From assembly GCA_015143295.1 (NCBI GenBank), contig CM026554.1, positions 35,353,531 to 35,417,530 on the forward strand: a stretch of 64,000 nucleotides of DNA. Reading direction: 5' to 3'. The translations under genes and the position numbers were made by a program. The stretch's first letter is position 1. The number at the start of each line of letters is the position of its first letter. The DNA is from Tetracentron sinense. Taxonomy: Eukaryota; Streptophyta; Magnoliopsida; Trochodendrales; Trochodendraceae. Of the stretch, positions 21,718 through 32,339 are shown one piece after another. The notes under the pieces are model-generated. The model saw only the letters and a program-made list of their open reading frames with translations. It was not told where the DNA came from and made no database searches.

Positions 21718-22936
21718 TATTGGATTTGCTTAGAATTCTATTTGTTGTAAAACTCATTCTTTTTTGGGATTAGAATTTATGTATGGGCATAGGGTGTAGG
21801 CTTATTGGGTAAGCTGTGGAGATGTGAGTATTCAGGGATTCCAAGGAGAGCAGGTTGCTCTCTATCTGGTAGTTCATATGAAGAGTAGGGGCTCTTGGGA
21901 GGGAGAGTGGTGGCTTTTGGGTGAACGAGAAGCTCTTGGGAAGAAGAGCATGCTCATGGCCAACCTCGTTGGACTATCGATATTTGAGAGGGGGGTGGAC
22001 TATCGATATTTGAGAGGGGTTATCTTTGTACCATTTTATCTCTGCTTAGTAGAAATTCCTAATTGTCTTATTATGTGGATGTCCATATTGTGGTGAACCA
22101 CGTATATCTTGTGTTTTAATATTGAAATATTTCAATTTCGTTTGTCATATTATCTTCGAACTTTAAGATTGCATTCTTTTCGCACAACAATTAATATCTG
22201 AGCGAGGTTCGGGGTTAGATCTGTGACAATTTTGAAACTGCTATTCAAGGTGATTTAGCAGGGTATGCACAAGATGTTTTTTTTTAAAAATTGTTTCTAT
22301 GGAAGGTTGTCTAAGTTTTGCTTAGAGTTGATCAATATACATCAAAGTTAGTTAGAACACCCTAAAGGGCGGTGGAGAAGATGAAAGAAGAGTGTTCGTG
22401 AGTTATTTAATAGAGTTCAAGTCAAGGTGGAGACTATTGGGATTTGCCTAGAATTCTATTTATTATAAAACTCTATTACGGAGTTATAATATTTTTGGAT
22501 TAAAATTTGGGGAAATTAAAGTTGGTGTTGGATTTGATTTCATGTTCATAAATAGACATAGGGTGTAGGCTTATTGGCTAAGCTGTGGAGATGTGAGTGT
22601 TTAGGGCTTCTGGGTACAACGGGTTGCTCTCTCCCTGGTAGTTCTCAAGAAAGGTAGTGGCTCTTGGGAGGGAGAGTGGTGACTCTGGGTGAACAAGAAG
22701 CTCTTGGAAAGAAGAGCGTGCTCTTGAATAATCTTGGTGGACTCTCGATATTTGAGAGTAGGTGTCCTTATACCATGTAATCCTTATATAATGGAAATTC
22801 TTGATTGCCTTCACCCGTGAATCTAGCCCTATTGGAATGAACCATGTATATCTTGTGTTGTAATTTTGAATTCTATTCAAATTTGTTTGTCCTATTATCT
22901 TCGAACCCCAAGATTGTGTTCAATTTTTGCACAACA
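21718..22936 (+). mobile_element. TRIM-like miniature LTR retrotransposon
   Basis: Two direct repeats, 21718-22199 and 22435-22936, both begin TATTGG(G)ATTTGC and end GCACAACA. After the first comes a primer-binding-like atctgagcgaggttcgg at 22205; just before the second comes a polypurine tract, tcaaggtggagac. The internal region is only 235 bp and noncoding. Inserted in the 3' flank of AKR copy 2: the unoccupied sequence is at 29900 in copy 3 (ttttaataagataaaatcac). The flanks TTAAT/TTATG are an imperfect duplication. The LTRs are clearly diverged, so the insertion is old. Confidence 0.8.
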
Positions 22937-23117
22937 TTATGATATAAAATCACTAGTTTAGGGTTCTAGATCTTATGCTACGTAAAAGAATTTTGAAACA
23001 AAGAGAGTTCTGTATTTCTCAATTGATTTATTCCTATTGGTTACATCTCTCTATATGATTTTAGATTTCCATAATTCATGACAATTATACATAAAAAGAA
23101 GAGATTAATTTTCATCC

Positions 23118-23291
23118 GGAGCTTTGCTTCATGGTGATGAAGCGGAGCACCCTTTTTTACACTAAGTCCATGGCACGTTTGTAATTACTGAAACTTAAAG
23201 GGGTAATTTTGCAACACACGTAATTACATGATTGCCATTGAGATAGTGTAAAAAGGGTAGGTCCGCTCAACACAGTGAAGCAGAGCTCCTC
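23118..23291. mobile_element. Short MITE with about 45-bp inverted repeats
   Basis: GGAGCTTTGCTTCATGGTG...CACCCTTTTTTACAC at the left pairs with gtgtaaaaagggtaggtccg...gtgaagcagagctcc at the right. The core is AT-rich and noncoding. No target duplication could be fixed. Confidence 0.65.
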
Positions 23292-23449
23292 TTTGTATTT
23301 AAACTGTAAAAAGAATTAATTGAGTGTTGTCCCCCAAGATCTCCTCAACGGTTGGCTGACATGTTTGAATTATTTCCTTGTATATCTTGGTCAACTTTTA
23401 TCTTCTCTTCTTTGGTGTGCACAAGCATAGCTCTCTACATGGTTCTCTA

Positions 23450-24264
23450 TAGCCCTCCTCAAATTGGGTCGGGGGGAGACCAAAGGCCCAATTTGGACTG
23501 TAGAACATCGAATATTCTTTTTGGTAGGGCTTTGATGAAGATATCTGCTTGATTTACAGAAGACACAAATTTGGTGACAAGTGATCGACCCTAGTGCAAA
23601 TTTTTCTCACACAAAATGATAGTCAAATTCTATATGTTTTGTGTGAGCATGAAAAAATAGATTAACAGTCATATGAAGTGTTGAGATGTTGTCACAAAAT
23701 AGCATAGGCGGTTGTTTAGGATAGAGTCCAATGTCTCGAAGGGTGACAGAAATCCATGTAAGTTCAGCAGTAGTTGAGGCAAGGGTTTGATATTCCGCTT
23801 CTGTACTCGATCGGGCTATTGGTGGTTGCTTCTTAACACTCCAAGAAATGCAGTTTCCTCTCAAGTAAGTACAATATCCTGTTAATCATCTCGCAGTTGG
23901 ACATCCTACCCAATCAGCATTAGAGAGCCTATATAAATCTATAGGATTCTTGGATAAGAGTTTAATTCCATAGTCCATAGTTCTATGGATGTAGCGCAAT
24001 ATGCATTTTACCATCTGAAAGTGATAATTAGTTGGCTTGTGCATGTGCTGACAAACATAATTAACACTGTAGCAGATATTCGCCTGTTTCAAAAGTAAGA
24101 TATTGTAATCCTCTAACAATGCTCTGGTAAAAAATTTGGATCATGGAAGGGTGTGTCATCCTTTTTGAGGTTTGAGAGTGGGCCACCATGGGAGTGGAGA
24201 TAGACTTACAATCCCTAATTTGGGCACGATTCCGCATGTCATAGGCATATTTGGTTTTACTGAT
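23450..24264 (-). pseudogene. Ty1/copia pol fragment (end of RT and RNase H)
   Basis: Read on the minus strand from about 24264: KTKYAYDMRNRAQIRDCK and STPMVAH; then CYSVNYVCQHMHKPTNYH and YIHRTMDYGI (24119-23890); then SWSVKKQPPIARSSTEAEYQ and LASTTAELTW and HTKHIEFDYHFV (23850-23607); and finally ADIFIKALPKRIFDVLQSKL near 23500. These are the copia RT-RNase H end with the S-T-E-A-E-Y RNase H motif. Frames change at least twice. No gag, integrase or RT core is present, so it is a remnant. At 24265 it abuts a different repeat. Confidence 0.85.
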
Positions 24265-25205
24265 ATCTTTTCCACATATTTTGGGTATAAGCAGTCTCCC
24301 TATGGCATCCCCAATGGCATAGGGAGACCCCATTACTAAAAGAGGATGGATATTTATTTTTTATTTTCTTATATGCATTCTCCCCTTCTGATGTGTTTTT
24401 CCACATATTTTGGGTCTAAGCAAGCCCATAAGTGACCCAAAAATCCTCAAAAAGCCTATGTTTGTTTATTTTGGTCTGTGCATCATAATGGTAGTGTTGC
24501 CTCTTCCAATAATCCTAGTTCTTGTAACCTTGGGATTGGTAGAAGAGACAATACTACCAATCTGAGAATCTGATTAGAATAAACCACATACCCCTTTTTG
24601 GGAAATTTCGAAGCAACCAAGGTTTCCTAATCATCGTTCGGACCACCTGACAATATCAATCAAATTTCCTGCTTTTGTCTCTCACTCGAGCAAACATAGG
24701 TTGGCTGGAGCGAGTGAAGAACAAGTGACCTGAGCTGCTGACTGTGCTTCTCCCTTTGGCTCTTGGATTTAGCATCGCGCTCGAGCGAGATTAGGCTGGC
24801 TCGAGGAAGAACAGAACAAAAATAGTGTTTTAAACCAGTAGACAACATGTTTGCTCAAGTCATGTTCATCTCACTCGAGCCAAAGTGTTTGCTTGAGCGA
24901 GATTAGGCTCGCTCGAGCGAATATGTTCTATAATTGGTTTTTAATGCCCTAGACCTTCCTAATTCAACTTTGCTTAACTTCTAATTGCGGTTTGACTTGC
25001 CAAAATCCCCCAATGTTTCAATATGAGACTAAATTGCCTTAATAAAAACAAAAATCCCGAAAAGAAAATTCAAATATACGAAAAAAATCAACTTAGAATG
25101 CTTGTTTGAACTACACTGGCTTTGATCCTCCGAGTCGGATATGTTGGAAGCCCTAACGGGTCCACCCCCCTATGATTAGTTTCTCTTTTCAATCTTAGCA
25201 TGATT
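24265..25205. repeat. Dispersed repeat copy 1 (with CTCGAG palindromes)
   Basis: It is about 80-90% similar by eye to 41360-42292: ccctatggcatccccaatgg, cacatattttgggtctaag, cttctccctttggctct, ataattggtttttaatgccc. Motifs of CTCGAGCGAG type occur repeatedly at 24680-24915. The end near 25300 (ggattcggaggtgtctaaca) looks like an LTR-type tail. It is probably part of an LTR of an unidentified gypsy family; there are no coding motifs. Confidence 0.55.
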
Positions 25206-25419
25206 TTTCATTTAATTTAACATAGTTAAAATAGCATTTTCAATTTCTTTTGTAATTTCTTCATAATTAGCTTAGACTTAGAGAGTAGGCAACCGTCTCC
25301 AAATGGGGATTCGGAGGTGTCTAACACACTTAAATGAATCACTTACCTAGAATCTCAAGTAGACATTAGGCCCTTATCCATTATAAAATTAATAAGGATC
25401 CTATTTTTTCTTAATTAAA

Positions 25420-26470
25420 TAGGTGACAACTTTGAATTAGGCATTTATACAATGGTTGAATACCTAATGATGCACATCGTAATTGACGTGTATTAATTAG
25501 CATCTCTAAATAACGATGCACGTTATAATTGATTGTGTATTGATTAGCTTTGAATAAGGGGATGTTTATCAATATTAATTTAATCAAAATAGTGATGTCT
25601 ACTTTAATTAAGTCATTCAATAAAAAATCTCTCCATCTAAAAGATATTGTTGAGCTCGATTCTTGACTAAACGGTGGGCATCTAAATCCCACATGAACAA
25701 AGTGAACCCTCATCACCCCTTTTCTATTCATAGATCAGCCCAGCCCTTTGTTTCTGTGTTTTCATGTTGAGATTTTTTTTTTGCAAAGTATTTGGTAGTG
25801 GCAAAAGCTTTTCATTAGCGAAATTCTTGGATTGGACAAATTACCCGAAAAGATCACTAGTAAGAACACGAAAAATTGGGCGTTTAACTGGCACAAGCTT
25901 CTAGATGTTTTACATTATCTCTAGAAAATAAAGATAAAAATAAATTAAAATAAAATAATTGCGTCGTAGATCATCCACATTTCTTGAGTCGTGGCACTTA
26001 TACGCTGGTTCGGGCCCACCAGTGGATAGAATTACCCTAAGCCATTATCTAAGCCAAATGGAAGCACATTTGATTTGGGGACATTTCTAGCGGTAGAAAA
26101 AGTAGATCCTCTCCCTGGTCCCCGGCCACATGGTCTTCAAAATGAATTATGACAACTTACCACTGTTCTAACCACTTCCTCTGCAGTCTGACGCTGCATA
26201 GCAATCCATAAGTAGGGGCCATGTGTCCTCTCGAAAGACTCCTTGCTTTCACTATGCATCCATCTTGGCAAGTCTAAGAGCATTTAAGGTGAATTCTCTT
26301 CTCTCTTTTTCATAAAAAAATCATTTTTGCAATTTCCAATAAACGTTTAGGTGAGAAATCCTTGGACCTCTGCGTGAATCTTTCGGTTCCTAAAATTCCA
26401 AGAAAAGCTGTCCAATAGATCTGATCTTGCACCTTATGCCCGGTTGAATTTATAACTTTTTTCTTTCAAA
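25420..26470 (+). repeat. AKR unit 3 upstream flank
   Basis: It matches the unit 4 and 5 flanks: the cctaatgatgcacatc / attgattagcatctctaaat mini-repeats, actttaattaagtcattcaa, cgtggcacttata, ccaccagtggata, catgtgtcctctcgaaag and attctttcggttc-like blocks. It ends near 26410 (ttcctaaaattccaagaaaa), equivalent to about 49785, only about 150 bp before where an AKR start would be expected. No exon 1 follows. Confidence 0.65.
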
Positions 26471-26621
26471 ATTTTATTTCTTTAACGGCAACGGATTTCC
26501 TCTCGCAAATTTCTGAGTCTTATACTTTTGCCGATGCGTTGAAATTAGGTCCAAGTGATAGGGTATATGTGCACAGACCTTCCCAACTTGCCACATGTCT
26601 TCTTTTTGACACTCATTAACT

Positions 26622-26812
26622 TTGTTTTTTTTTTTTTTTGGTTCGAGATATACGTTTAGGCCGCAACGCCGGTTAGGTGTTACTATCTGTTCAGTTAGTG
26701 GGCGGGTGGAGAGTATATACAAACTCCCACCCTCTTGGGAATGGAACCCGGTAGCTCCCCCAAAAGCAAGGGATACACTCACTACTACTAAGACAAAGCC
26801 CTGGTGTGTTGT
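26622..26812 (-). mobile_element. SINE-like retroposon with poly(A) tail, minus strand
   Basis: On the minus strand it reads agggctttgtcttagtagta, then a B-box-like gggttccattccc, and ends in a run of about 16 A at 26622-26640. It resembles a tRNA-derived SINE distinct from the 14.4/17.5/43.5-kb family. The exact 5' edge and target duplication are unresolved. Confidence 0.5.
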
Positions 26813-27091
26813 TTAAGATTTACTCACTCTTAAAGTTAATTAATCTAAATTAAGTTTAAAAAAATATTTTAAAGTGTTAGAAAAGGTTTAGAAAAATATT
26901 TTAAAGTGTTAAAAAGAACACGTGAGTTAGAGAGGTGTGCGTGTACCACCCAATGGAACACCTAAACAAGCCATCACCTCATTAGTTCAAGACCTTTCCA
27001 CGAGCCGAAAAATGAAGCTATACCCGATTATAATACTCCCGTGCCAAAGGAAATCCTTTGCCTTCTTTAACCTTTTGAAAGGGACTTTGTT

Positions 27092-27230
27092 ACTGACTCT
27101 CTTAGGGCTCATACCACCGAAACCATGTTCTAAGATAACAAAATTTTAGGTGGGCCCATTTCATATGGTAGGCCCCACCTGAAATGTTACGTTTTTAGAG
27201 CAGTGGTCTCGGCCCTAAGAGGATCTCAGT
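27092..27230. mobile_element. Small MITE, relative of 19203-19345
   Basis: It shares the block ttaggtgggcccatttcat / taggccccacctgaaat, the block agagcagtggtctcggccct and the inverted ends tgactctcttaggg / ccctaagaggatctca. Confidence 0.55.
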
Positions 27231-27369
27231 AGCTTTATCGTTTGAAAGGATAGCAAAAAGCCAAAAACACGTGTTGCTCCATGGTGTGAAAGTTCACAAA
27301 AACTTTGAAAGCTGCGTCTCCACTGACACTCAAAGCAAAAAATAAAGAAGCCAAATCCTCTACGGTGAT

Positions 27370-27697
27370 AATTGGATTTGGCAATCCGGTTATCACTACT
27401 TGAGGTTGCCATGTGTCCTTTTTGACATCTCTTAACTGTGGTTAAGATATACCCATCCTTAGAGTTCACACACCCATCCTTTTTTAGAAAAAAAAATACT
27501 AATTCTATTTTTGTAATATTAAAAAAACCCTAAAAACAGTTTTTTAATTTTAAAAAATGAATTAATATATTTTTCTAAAATCTAAAGATGGGTGGGTGAA
27601 CCGAGGGGTGTGTGTATCTTAACCACAGTTAAGGGGTGTCAAAAGGGACACTTGGCAACAAGGGGTCATAACGGGATTTGCCAAATCTGGTTCAAGA
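27370..27697. mobile_element. Mutator-like MITE, second copy
   Basis: The inverted arms (gatttggcaatccggttat, ccatgtgtcctttttgacat, gttaagatatacccatcc and their inverses up to ggatttgccaaatctgg) surround an AT core. Arm sequence is shared with 19825-20217. Confidence 0.65.
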
Positions 27698-28227
27698 TTT
27701 GGTTTCAATAACAAATAATACTAAGGCGAACACAAACTAGTACACGCTCCTTTGTCCCACCAGGTCAGCGATAGATATAAAATAATTTAAGAATGAATGG
27801 AGCTCTTGATTTCTCTGAATTTTGAGAGCTCCCTAAACATATTTTGGGATAGGCGCTTTCGATAAATATTGATAAAATTTTAAATAATTTACTCATATTC
27901 TGGGAGTCCCAAAACCTCAGAAATCCGGTAATGAAGAATAATTTACTCAGAAATAATTTAAGAATAATTTACTCATGTGTGGTGTGTGTTTGCATGTTGT
28001 GTGTGTGTGTGTGTGTTTGCATGGGTGGTGTGAGTGTTTCCCTCATTTGCCTTCAGTAATCACCTTATGGTGTTATTGAGTTTACCAAAAGAATAGATAA
28101 ATGGAGAATGCTACCCCATTTGCTCTCTTCCCCACTATTTCTAAGAAAAGAACACATGTATTCAATTTAATTCCTGGACAGCTTTTGTTGTCGATTAAAA
28201 CCTTCAGAAAGTGGGGAAGAAAGAAAC
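27698..28227. other. AT-rich noncoding spacer
   Basis: A short (TG)n tract lies at 27960-28020. The block aactagtacacgctcctttg near 27735 recalls 17768, so it may be a diverged AKR flank. No gene is visible. Confidence 0.4.
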
Positions 28228-28317
28228 TTGGGCTAGCATTCCTCTAACTAAGATCTTTAGATAAACTAAAAAAAAGATTGTTGGTTTCGAGGCGAGTTTT
28301 GTTTTGAATTCTTTTTA

Positions 28318-28915
28318 ATATAAGGGTAAATTACATTGACCTCCATGAAGTTTGGCGAAATTGTAGAAACCTTTCCTCTTGTTTTTGAAATTACATTGCC
28401 CTCCTTTAAGGTTTGGTAAAATTACAAAAACCTCCCATTTTGTTTCTAAAATTACACTACCCTTCCTGAGGTCAGAAAAAATTGCAAATAGTTCTCCTCT
28501 TGTTTTTGAAATTACACCCCTTGTATTTGAAATTACACTACCCTCCCTTATCAGGCTCGTCAAATTGACACCAATAACGGGGATGTTCTTTCACAATTTT
28601 ACCCCAATTTATTTACCCAAGGAAACAATATCACATGACTAATATGACTGACTTCAAGAAGGTCTGCATTTTAAAAAGTTTAAAACCATGACATAATCAA
28701 AATCTATCCATGTTAGAAGGACATTATTAACGGAAGGAGGAATCTTTCTCAGGGGAGGTATTTGTAATTTCATATACAAGAGGGGAGCATTTTGCAGTTT
28801 GGCCACACCTCATTGGAGGTCATTGTAATTTCAAATACAAAAGGGGAGGTTTTTGTAGTTTCACCAAACCTCATGGAGGTTTTTGCAGTTTCTCCATCCT
28901 TGGAGAAACTGGGAA
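28318..28915. mobile_element. Inverted-repeat element built of about 58-bp subrepeats
   Basis: The left arm (28330-28550) is four tandem variants of ttgtttttgaaattacactg / ccctcctttaaggtttggt. The right arm (28745-28905) is the inverse (ttgtaatttcaaatacaaaa / ggggaggtttttgtagttt). On both sides lie copies of a host flank of about 95 bp (aacttgggctagcattcc...gttttgttttg...cttatta; 28228-28317 and 28920-29020). The long duplication may reflect an insertion-linked event or unequal exchange. Superfamily is not certain. Confidence 0.55.
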
Positions 28916-29249
28916 TAGCTAAACTTGGGCTAGCATTCCGCTGGTTAAACTCTTCAGAAGAAATAAAACAATTTGTTGTTTTGTGTGGGCCAGTTTTGTT
29001 TTGGGCTCTTATTAACATGAGAATTTCTATCAACAAAGCTCCGGTTGAACCGTTAATTGGACCGATCCAAATATTGCTTTTGGAAGGAGTATTTATGAAA
29101 GAGAAATTTAGTTTTAAAAAAATACCCTTCTTTATATTCGTAATTACCAAACTACCACTTCCCAAGTTAATCTCCCTTTCATAGTTAATCTCTATTAATA
29201 TGATGATGGTGTGATGAGGTTAGTAATTGTGTTGTTGAAATTGTTTCAG

Positions 29250-29435
29250 GTGGAATTGAACGTTGCATGGCAGCAGAAGAAACTGATAGATTTCTGCAAG
29301 GAGAATGGGATTCATCTTTGTGCTTGGTCCCCTTTGGGAGCATATGGAACTTTGCGGGGTTCTAATGCTGTAATTGACAGTCCAATCCTCAAAGAAATCG
29401 CCCTCGCTAAGGGAAAGACCGTCGCACAAGTACTC

Positions 29436-29467
<32 letters not shown>

Positions 29468-29735
29468 TCAAAAATATATATTTAGTTGTCTATGTCCTTG
29501 TCCACAGGTCGCTCTAAGGTGGATATATGAGCAAGGTGTGAGTGTGGTGGTGAAGAGCTTCAACAAGGGGAGGATGAAGGAGAACATCCAGATCTTCGGT
29601 TGGGAGTTGAGTGGAGAAGAATTGAATAAGATTAGCCAGATTCTGCAGCAGCGGGTATTTCCTGCAGAAGAGCTATTTGTAAGTGCTAAAGGGCCATATA
29701 AGTCATTGGATGAGCTTTGGGATGGGGAAATCTGA
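29250..29735 (+). pseudogene. AKR copy 3: exons 3 and 4 only
   Basis: Exon 3 is 29250-29429 and exon 4 is 29508-29735; both are open and in frame. They encode [20 protein letters not shown] and the C-terminal half including [10 protein letters not shown] (cofactor-binding region) and the end [12 protein letters not shown]. About 35 bp of intron 2 remains upstream (gatgatggtgtgatgagg), then homology ends; exons 1 and 2 with the catalytic Asp/Tyr/Lys/His are missing, so no active enzyme is possible. The 78-bp intron 3 (29430-29507, CT-rich) is a multiple of three without stops, so an unspliced frame also reads through. Confidence 0.9.
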
Positions 29736-29843
29736 TGAATCACATTCCAAAACATCTTGGCTGCTTGAAGCTATGTAAGAAATAATCTCACATCTTGAAA
29801 GAGAGATGTAGGAAGTATGTCTTTTACTTTCTTAGTTTCATGA

Positions 29844-29849
29844 AATAAA
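29844..29849 (+). terminator. Polyadenylation-like signal AATAAA after AKR copy 3
   Basis: It lies 109 bp after the stop, at the position matching the copy 2 signal. In copy 4 the same place reads aatataaaa, a weaker variant. Confidence 0.4.
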
Positions 29850-30495
29850 AAGGTACATATTCTACTGATATTTATGTTCCAAGTTAATAAGAGATTGTAA
29901 ATTTTAATAAGATAAAATCACTAATAAAAATTATATAAAATCACTACTTTAGGGCGGTGGTATACTCAAAAGGGGGTTTTTGTCCAAAGTTGGTTTTCTA
30001 TTACAAATTTTATTATCTTGCCGAGGCTGAAAGGCCCAAGAGTTGTTAGGCTGCCATGATGCTATTTTTCTGGGATTGTGAGGTATGAAGTCAAGATCGA
30101 ACGGCTGATGGGCATGGGTCTCTTCGGTTGGGTTTATGACAAGATATTTGGTTGGTTTCACCTGGTTGTGAGAAAGTAAACAGGCCCTTTTGGAGTGGTG
30201 CTGAGACTTACCCTTATGACACCTTTGGCATCACTCCCAACTAACAATTTTCTATATTATCCGAGGATAGAAACTTAAGAGTTTCTATTCCCTACTAATA
30301 GAGAATTATTCCTTGCACGGGCACCTATCTTAGGTTTGGCTGTTTGTGTGAGTTTAGAGTGTTTTAGTTATGTAATAACATTTTCACCCGAAAAAACAAA
30401 ATAGTGAGATAAATGCATGCCAAGGGAGTAATGTCTCTATACATGATAAAAAGGCAAAATTGTAAACAAATCAAATAAAGAGCAATGATTAGCCG
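29850..30495 (+). repeat. 3' flank of AKR unit 3
   Basis: The block at 29945-30140 (ggcggtggtatactcaaaag, ttggttttctattacaaatt, gttgttaggctgccatgatg) is repeated at 43130-43330 as the start of unit 4, which marks the repeating-unit junction. No coding sequence. Confidence 0.6.
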
Positions 30496-30499
30496 ACCG

Positions 30500-30665
30500 C
30501 ATTCCCCTATATCTCCTATATCTAATTGACTGCCGTGTCCCTTTTAACCCTTTTTAACTATGATTAAGTTTAATTAAATTGAGAATATTATCTTTTTTAT
30601 TTTTTTCTACAAACCAAGGTTGGATGGGTGAATATAGGGGTGAGTAAATCTGTTTTAAAAGGGGA
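30500..30665. mobile_element. Degraded Mutator-like MITE, third copy
   Basis: The arms tgtcccttttaaccctttt / taactatgattaagtt and ccaaggttggatgggtgaat / ataggggtgagtaaatctg match the inner arms of 19825-20217, with losses. Confidence 0.4.
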
Positions 30666-30879
30666 GCATGGAGCAATGAAGACCGCGCATGCACGGTCCG
30701 TTAAACATTTCCCTTAAATTTGGACCTTACAACAATATTAATCTGGACCACCAATTTCCACTATTAATGTTAATCGTATGAAATGTTTACCTAAGAGTTG
30801 GACCGGGGACCAATATCTTAATGACGTTATCATAAAGATTTAACCTTATTTAATTAGTCCAAACCAGTTTGATCTTCTG

Positions 30880-31092
30880 GATTAATAGGATAGTAATGAT
30901 GTTCTGGGTATAGAGGCTCTTTGTAGAGGTTCGTTGACAGAGTATTCACAGAACAAACAACTATGATTTTGCTTTGAATGGAAGAATTTGGATCGCTTGG
31001 AAATCTGATAAGTTTTCTGTTAAAACCATGTTTTGCTCTGATCAGGTAGTCCTCCGCGCTGTTAACTACTAACCCGGTATTAACGTAAGTAG
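30880..31092 (+). pseudogene. L1-type LINE fragment, endonuclease N-terminal part
   Basis: The reading NGRIWIAWKSDKFSVKTMF matches the endonuclease region of plant L1 ORF2. The copia element 31093-35820 is inserted here; LINE sequence resumes at 35821 in the same orientation. Confidence 0.6.
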
Positions 31093-31443
31093 TGTTAGTT
31101 TTTTGTTCCAATCTGCAAAGGACGATTGATCGCCCCCCTTGGGCGATCGATTGCCCAAAGCGTTAATTATTCCATAAATTCTAATTTTCGGGTTTTTTCC
31201 TTATTTAAAGCCTTTTAGAACTAGGGTTTCAAAAGGGGGAGTTATTAGAAATTAAGCCAAACTTTTCTTTGAGAGAGAGAGAGAGAGTTTGAGAGGTTGA
31301 GGAACCATTGTATCTCTTTGCTTTGATTATTAGTGAAGAAGGGATCTCTCCGTGGACGTAGCCCAGTTGGGTGATCGAACCACATATATCTTATGTTCTT
31401 GTGTGTGTTTGTGTTTGCAATCTTTAGGTATTCGTTCACCTCA
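31093..31443 (+). repeat. Copia left LTR
   Basis: It begins TGTTAGTTTTTTG and ends TTCACCTCA. It holds two units of a GATCGATT-type palindrome (31122-31160) followed by a TATA-like ttatttaaag (about 31200). It ends with the ggtattcg-ttcacctca segment shared with the right LTR. Confidence 0.85.
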
Positions 31444-31477
31444 AATTGGTATTAGAGCCAGGTTAGATTCGAAGCAA

Positions 31478-32320
31478 TGACATCGAAGAGTTCTAGTGCC
31501 AAGTTCGATGTTGCAAGATTCGATGGGAAGGGCAACTTTGGATTATAGCAGAGTCAGATGAAAGATCTATTGATTCAACAAAGTTTACACAAAACCCTAA
31601 AAGGTAAAGAAAAGAAACCAGAGTCAATATCCGATGAAGATTGGGAAGATCTGGAATTGAAGGCGGCGAGCACCATTAGGTTAAGCCTATCTGACGATGT
31701 TCTCTATCACGTGGTCAATGAGGATTCAGCACCGAAGCTTTGGAAGAAACTTGAGAGCCTATATATGAAAAAAATCGTTGTCAAAGAGGCTATTCCTAAA
31801 ACAGAAATTTTATACTACCAAGATGAAGGAAGGTGGGGATCTCACAGAGCACATCAATGCTCTCAACAGGATAGTCAATGACCTAGCAAGCATTGATGAG
31901 AAGGTTAGCGATGAAGATCATGTCCTACAACTTCTCTTTTCACTTCCACCCTCTTATGAGCATCTCGTTACAACCCTACTTTATGGGAATGATTCTATAG
32001 AGTTAGAAGACACAGTAGCAACCCTACTCTTAAACGATTTGAGAAAGAAAAATTAGGAAGAGAAAATACTCAGGCTGAGGGTTTCTTTGTTAGAGGAAGA
32101 GGAAAAGAAAGGGGAAAAGAGAAGGAACAAAGAAGAGGAAGGTCGAAATCAAAGTCTGGAAGGACTCGGCCTCAATGCCACCATTGTAAGAAATATGGTC
32201 ACATTAAGAAAGACTGCAGAATCCTAAAGGAGGAACAAGAAAAAGAACTGAAAAGGGAAAAAGGGAAAGCCTTAGACCAAGCTAATGCAACTTCAAAAGA
32301 ACGTAGCGACGGCGACGCCT
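31478..32320 (+). pseudogene. Copia gag with CCHC zinc knuckle, interrupted
   Basis: It starts MTSKSSSAKFDVARFDGKGN, then FGL-stop-QSQMKDLLIQQSLHKTL (TGG to TAG at about 31545). A frameshift near 31820 leads into the second part (GGDLTEHINALNRIVNDLAS), and an in-frame TAG at about 32054 ends this piece. The zinc knuckle CHHCKKYGHIKKDC lies at about 32177. Gag would form the virus-like particle of the element. Broken here. Confidence 0.85.
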
Positions 32321-32339
32321 TTTGCACCCATACAAGTAA

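Noticed and set aside
29211..29735. Single-exon 174-codon AKR gene
   Set aside because: It reads through an intron with proper GT-AG borders that is spliced in copy 4; treated as exons 3-4 of a partial copy.
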